Positions 61,901 to 64,000 of a DNA stretch of 64,000 nucleotides are shown here, piece by piece. Each line of letters begins with the position of its first letter. Within the stretch, counting starts at the first letter, position 1. The notes beneath the pieces are model-generated. The model was not told where the DNA came from. It ran no database searches and saw nothing but the letters and a program-made list of their open reading frames with translations. Position numbers and translations under genes: made by a program. This stretch comes from Oxyruncus cristatus (lineage: Eukaryota > Chordata > Aves > Passeriformes > Cotingidae): the NCBI GenBank assembly GCA_013399855.1, contig VXAY01004759.1, positions 56,844-120,843 of the forward strand, in the 5' to 3' direction.

Positions 61901-64000
61901 ATTTCCTTCTGTGGCAAATCCCTCTCTCACTTGTCTGGCTTTACTTTTTTCTATCATAGTGAAGGGAACATGCAAGGCTAACTGTTTTTTAGCATTCATC
62001 TGGACAAGTATAATAATTAGCAAAGACGCATAGAAACTGAAAGGGAAAAACACCTTACCTTCTTTCCACATACTGCAGAAAACTTTAGAATACATGTTTG
62101 ACAGACTGAGACTCCAGGGTTAGAAGAAAAAGGGTCTTTCCCTCCTGAAATGTCAGGAGATTCTCCAAGGGCCTGCATGACCATAGAGGATTCAGATTGC
62201 ATTCAACTATAGTAGGGAGCTGGGCTCCCAGCTGTCATTTGGATTTAAAATCTCCCATGTGATCAGAAGGCTCTATTCAAATATGTGTATACATATTTAC
62301 CTCACAAAGTCCAAAGATGCTCAGACTAACTCCCAAAGTAGCTCTGCAATACACAAATTCATGAGCACACTCTGATGTTTAGAAAAACATCCACAACAGA
62401 CTGGAGTTCTTGCCATTATATGCGGGAGCAGATCCAGGCACTGCTAAACGATTAGTTTGAAAAAAAGATGGAAAGAATACATTTAGAAAACACTGAAGAA
62501 AAGCTTGCCTGTTGAGAAGCAACCTGGGATTCAACTCCTGTAGAGTTATTCTCAGGTGAAAATATACATCTTGTGAGTTCCAGAACTGCCAAGTAAATGT
62601 GGTTTGTTCAAACATGCAGATTTTCCTCCAGTGCATCAGTAATATTCTTTTAGAAATTTATGGGGTGACAACTGAACTTTAATCACACAATTTCAAATTG
62701 AGGTAATGCATTTCTATAGATTTTTAGAAAGAGAGAAAGAAATACTCATTCCAGGAAAACCCCTATTGCTCAGTGTCCAGTACTAAATATTGTGCATACA
62801 CGTCAACCCATTGTTTTGCCCCTGGAGTAAAAGATTATGCAGGTGACCTTGACCTCTACCACCAGACACCCTGCAAGGGGTTATCTCTTTGCACGATAGC
62901 ATCTTCAGTTCTAGCCAACAGCAAGTTGGCCCAGCTGGTGCAACACAGTTATGTCTACAGTGCAGCCTTCAGATAAATCTTGTCAACTTCTTATTACCAA
63001 ACATAGGGTTTGAGAGCAGACCGCCCTCCAATTCAGACTGTGCATGAAGAGGTACTCATCTTCTCAAGGGCCCAACTTGGCCACCCTATGTTCCCGCTGC
63101 CCTGGCAGTCAGCGTTCATCAGACAAGATAGCAGATGGTCATTCCTTCAAGTAGGTTAGGCAACATCTATGGGCAACAAACAGAGAGGCACAGAGCCTGA
63201 ATCTGGTAGCACTCATTGGCCTCAGGGTATAACTGGACCATGTGAACTAATGAAAACTATTAATAAAATCTCTGAAGTTCCTGGTGACTTGTGATATTTA
63301 TTTATGCAAACTTATGTTTTAATTTCTGTTGTCCTTAGAGGAGAAGTGCTTACTTGTTTGTTACATTTGCCATCATTAAATGTATCCTCGTGGGCCATTA
63401 TATTTTTCCTAGTAATGTACTATATTAAAGTATATAGGACTTGCAGAGAAAGTTGTCCACATAAAGGGTAAAGCCTTGTTTTCCTTCAGGAGCTTGCCGG
63501 AGATCAGTATTTCATTTACCAAACAGAGCAGAAAGCGTAGCAGAGAACAACATGAAGTGAGGGTGAAAAGGAGATAGCTCTCCCTATTGACCTGAAACCC
63601 CAAAGAGGGAGAAGGAAAAGCTTAGCTATTCTGAGAACTCTTAGAGCAGAGGAGGCAGGTCTCCAGGCTACAAGAGCTGCAGAATGTAAAGGTCTCTGAA
63701 CACCATTGATAGGGGATATTGTCCACACAGCAGACACTGATGATCCATAAAGTCTTAATACAAAATCTTACGGAGACCTCCTGGACTGAGCAGCTAGTCT
63801 GTGCTGTGAAGCATTCTTACAGCCAGAGACATGTTGTTTGTCCCTGCAAGCACAGAACACCCATGGGATCATGCTCCATACACAGCTTAAAACTCAACTG
63901 CTTCATTTTTACCTCTCTAAGAAGACAATGTGCTTGAATTTTCCCTGTGAAACTGAACAAAGGCCCAGAAGAGTTAGTTTAGAATACAAGCTTTGCTTCT
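58906..64000. other. Non-coding unique DNA to the window end
   Basis: No gene or interspersed repeat recognised. Open frames are at most about 85 codons. A 22-bp inverted repeat lies at 60634-60655, followed by homeodomain-type motifs. The 62.78-63.24 kb part is richer in G+C than its surroundings but shows no reading frame or repeat that I know. Confidence 0.6.
60634..60655. promoter_or_regulatory. Inverted repeat around an M-box-like E-box
   Basis: CAGCCAT and ATGGCTG pair across GTCACATG; within it TCACATGA (60642-60649) is the E-box form bound by MITF/TFE factors. The next 100 bases hold several homeodomain cores (GCTAATTCC, AAATTAACC, CATTAATTATG). It is a motif cluster with no evidence of use. 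Confidence 0.2.

Noticed and set aside
1..64000. tRNA, rRNA, known microRNA hairpins, CRISPR arrays, telomeric or satellite arrays
   Set aside because: Looked for by eye on both strands; no cloverleaf boxes, familiar mature microRNA seeds in hairpins, regularly spaced repeats or TTAGGG arrays were seen. A covariance-model scan would be needed to exclude faint cases.

Overview
The window is 64 kb of nuclear DNA from a bird. The best evidence is the repeats. There are six CR1 LINE pieces with avian-type sequence. There are also two LTRs of kinds I recognise from bird genomes: a 1.1 kb solo LTR with TG..CA ends and a 5-bp target duplication, and a 0.6 kb LTR. I see no Alu, L1, B1/B2 or other mammalian retroposons. 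The sequence is AT-rich, with many short homopolymers and A/C-only tracts. All repeat calls come from memory of these families; I did no database search.

I find no protein-coding gene I can name, no rRNA or tRNA gene and no CRISPR array. The open frames outside repeats are short, several begin at TTG or GTG rather than ATG, and none resembles a family I know. The window is best read as a gene desert or the inside of a long intron.

Layout. 1-5.8 kb: unique AT-rich DNA with simple repeats. 5.8-6.0 kb: antisense CR1 3' end. 6.0-27.1 kb: unique DNA with a candidate 58-nt exon (8678-8735), a POU/homeobox motif pair (9004-9028), a POU-SOX-like composite (17467-17483), a hairpin beside a G-quadruplex motif (19186-19245), an unresolved NN in a poly-A tract (24116-24117) and an enhancer-like block (about 25.74-25.96 kb). 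27.1-33.7 kb: three sense CR1 copies; the largest carries a decayed reverse transcriptase. 33.7-42.2 kb: unique DNA with a CTCF-like site (40204-40217). 42.2-43.3 kb: complete solo LTR on the + strand. 45.4-45.8 kb: a fourth sense CR1. 56.8-57.4 kb: antisense CR1. 58.3-58.9 kb: second LTR, on the - strand. 58.9-64 kb: unique DNA.

No genes act together here. Function, if any, would lie in regulatory elements or an unrecognised long noncoding RNA. I did not find a new biological system. The best leads are the hairpin plus G4 at 19.2 kb, the candidate exon at 8.7 kb beside a POU/homeobox cluster, the candidate conserved blocks at 25.8 and 40.2-40.7 kb, and an R/U5 motif shared by the two LTR families.
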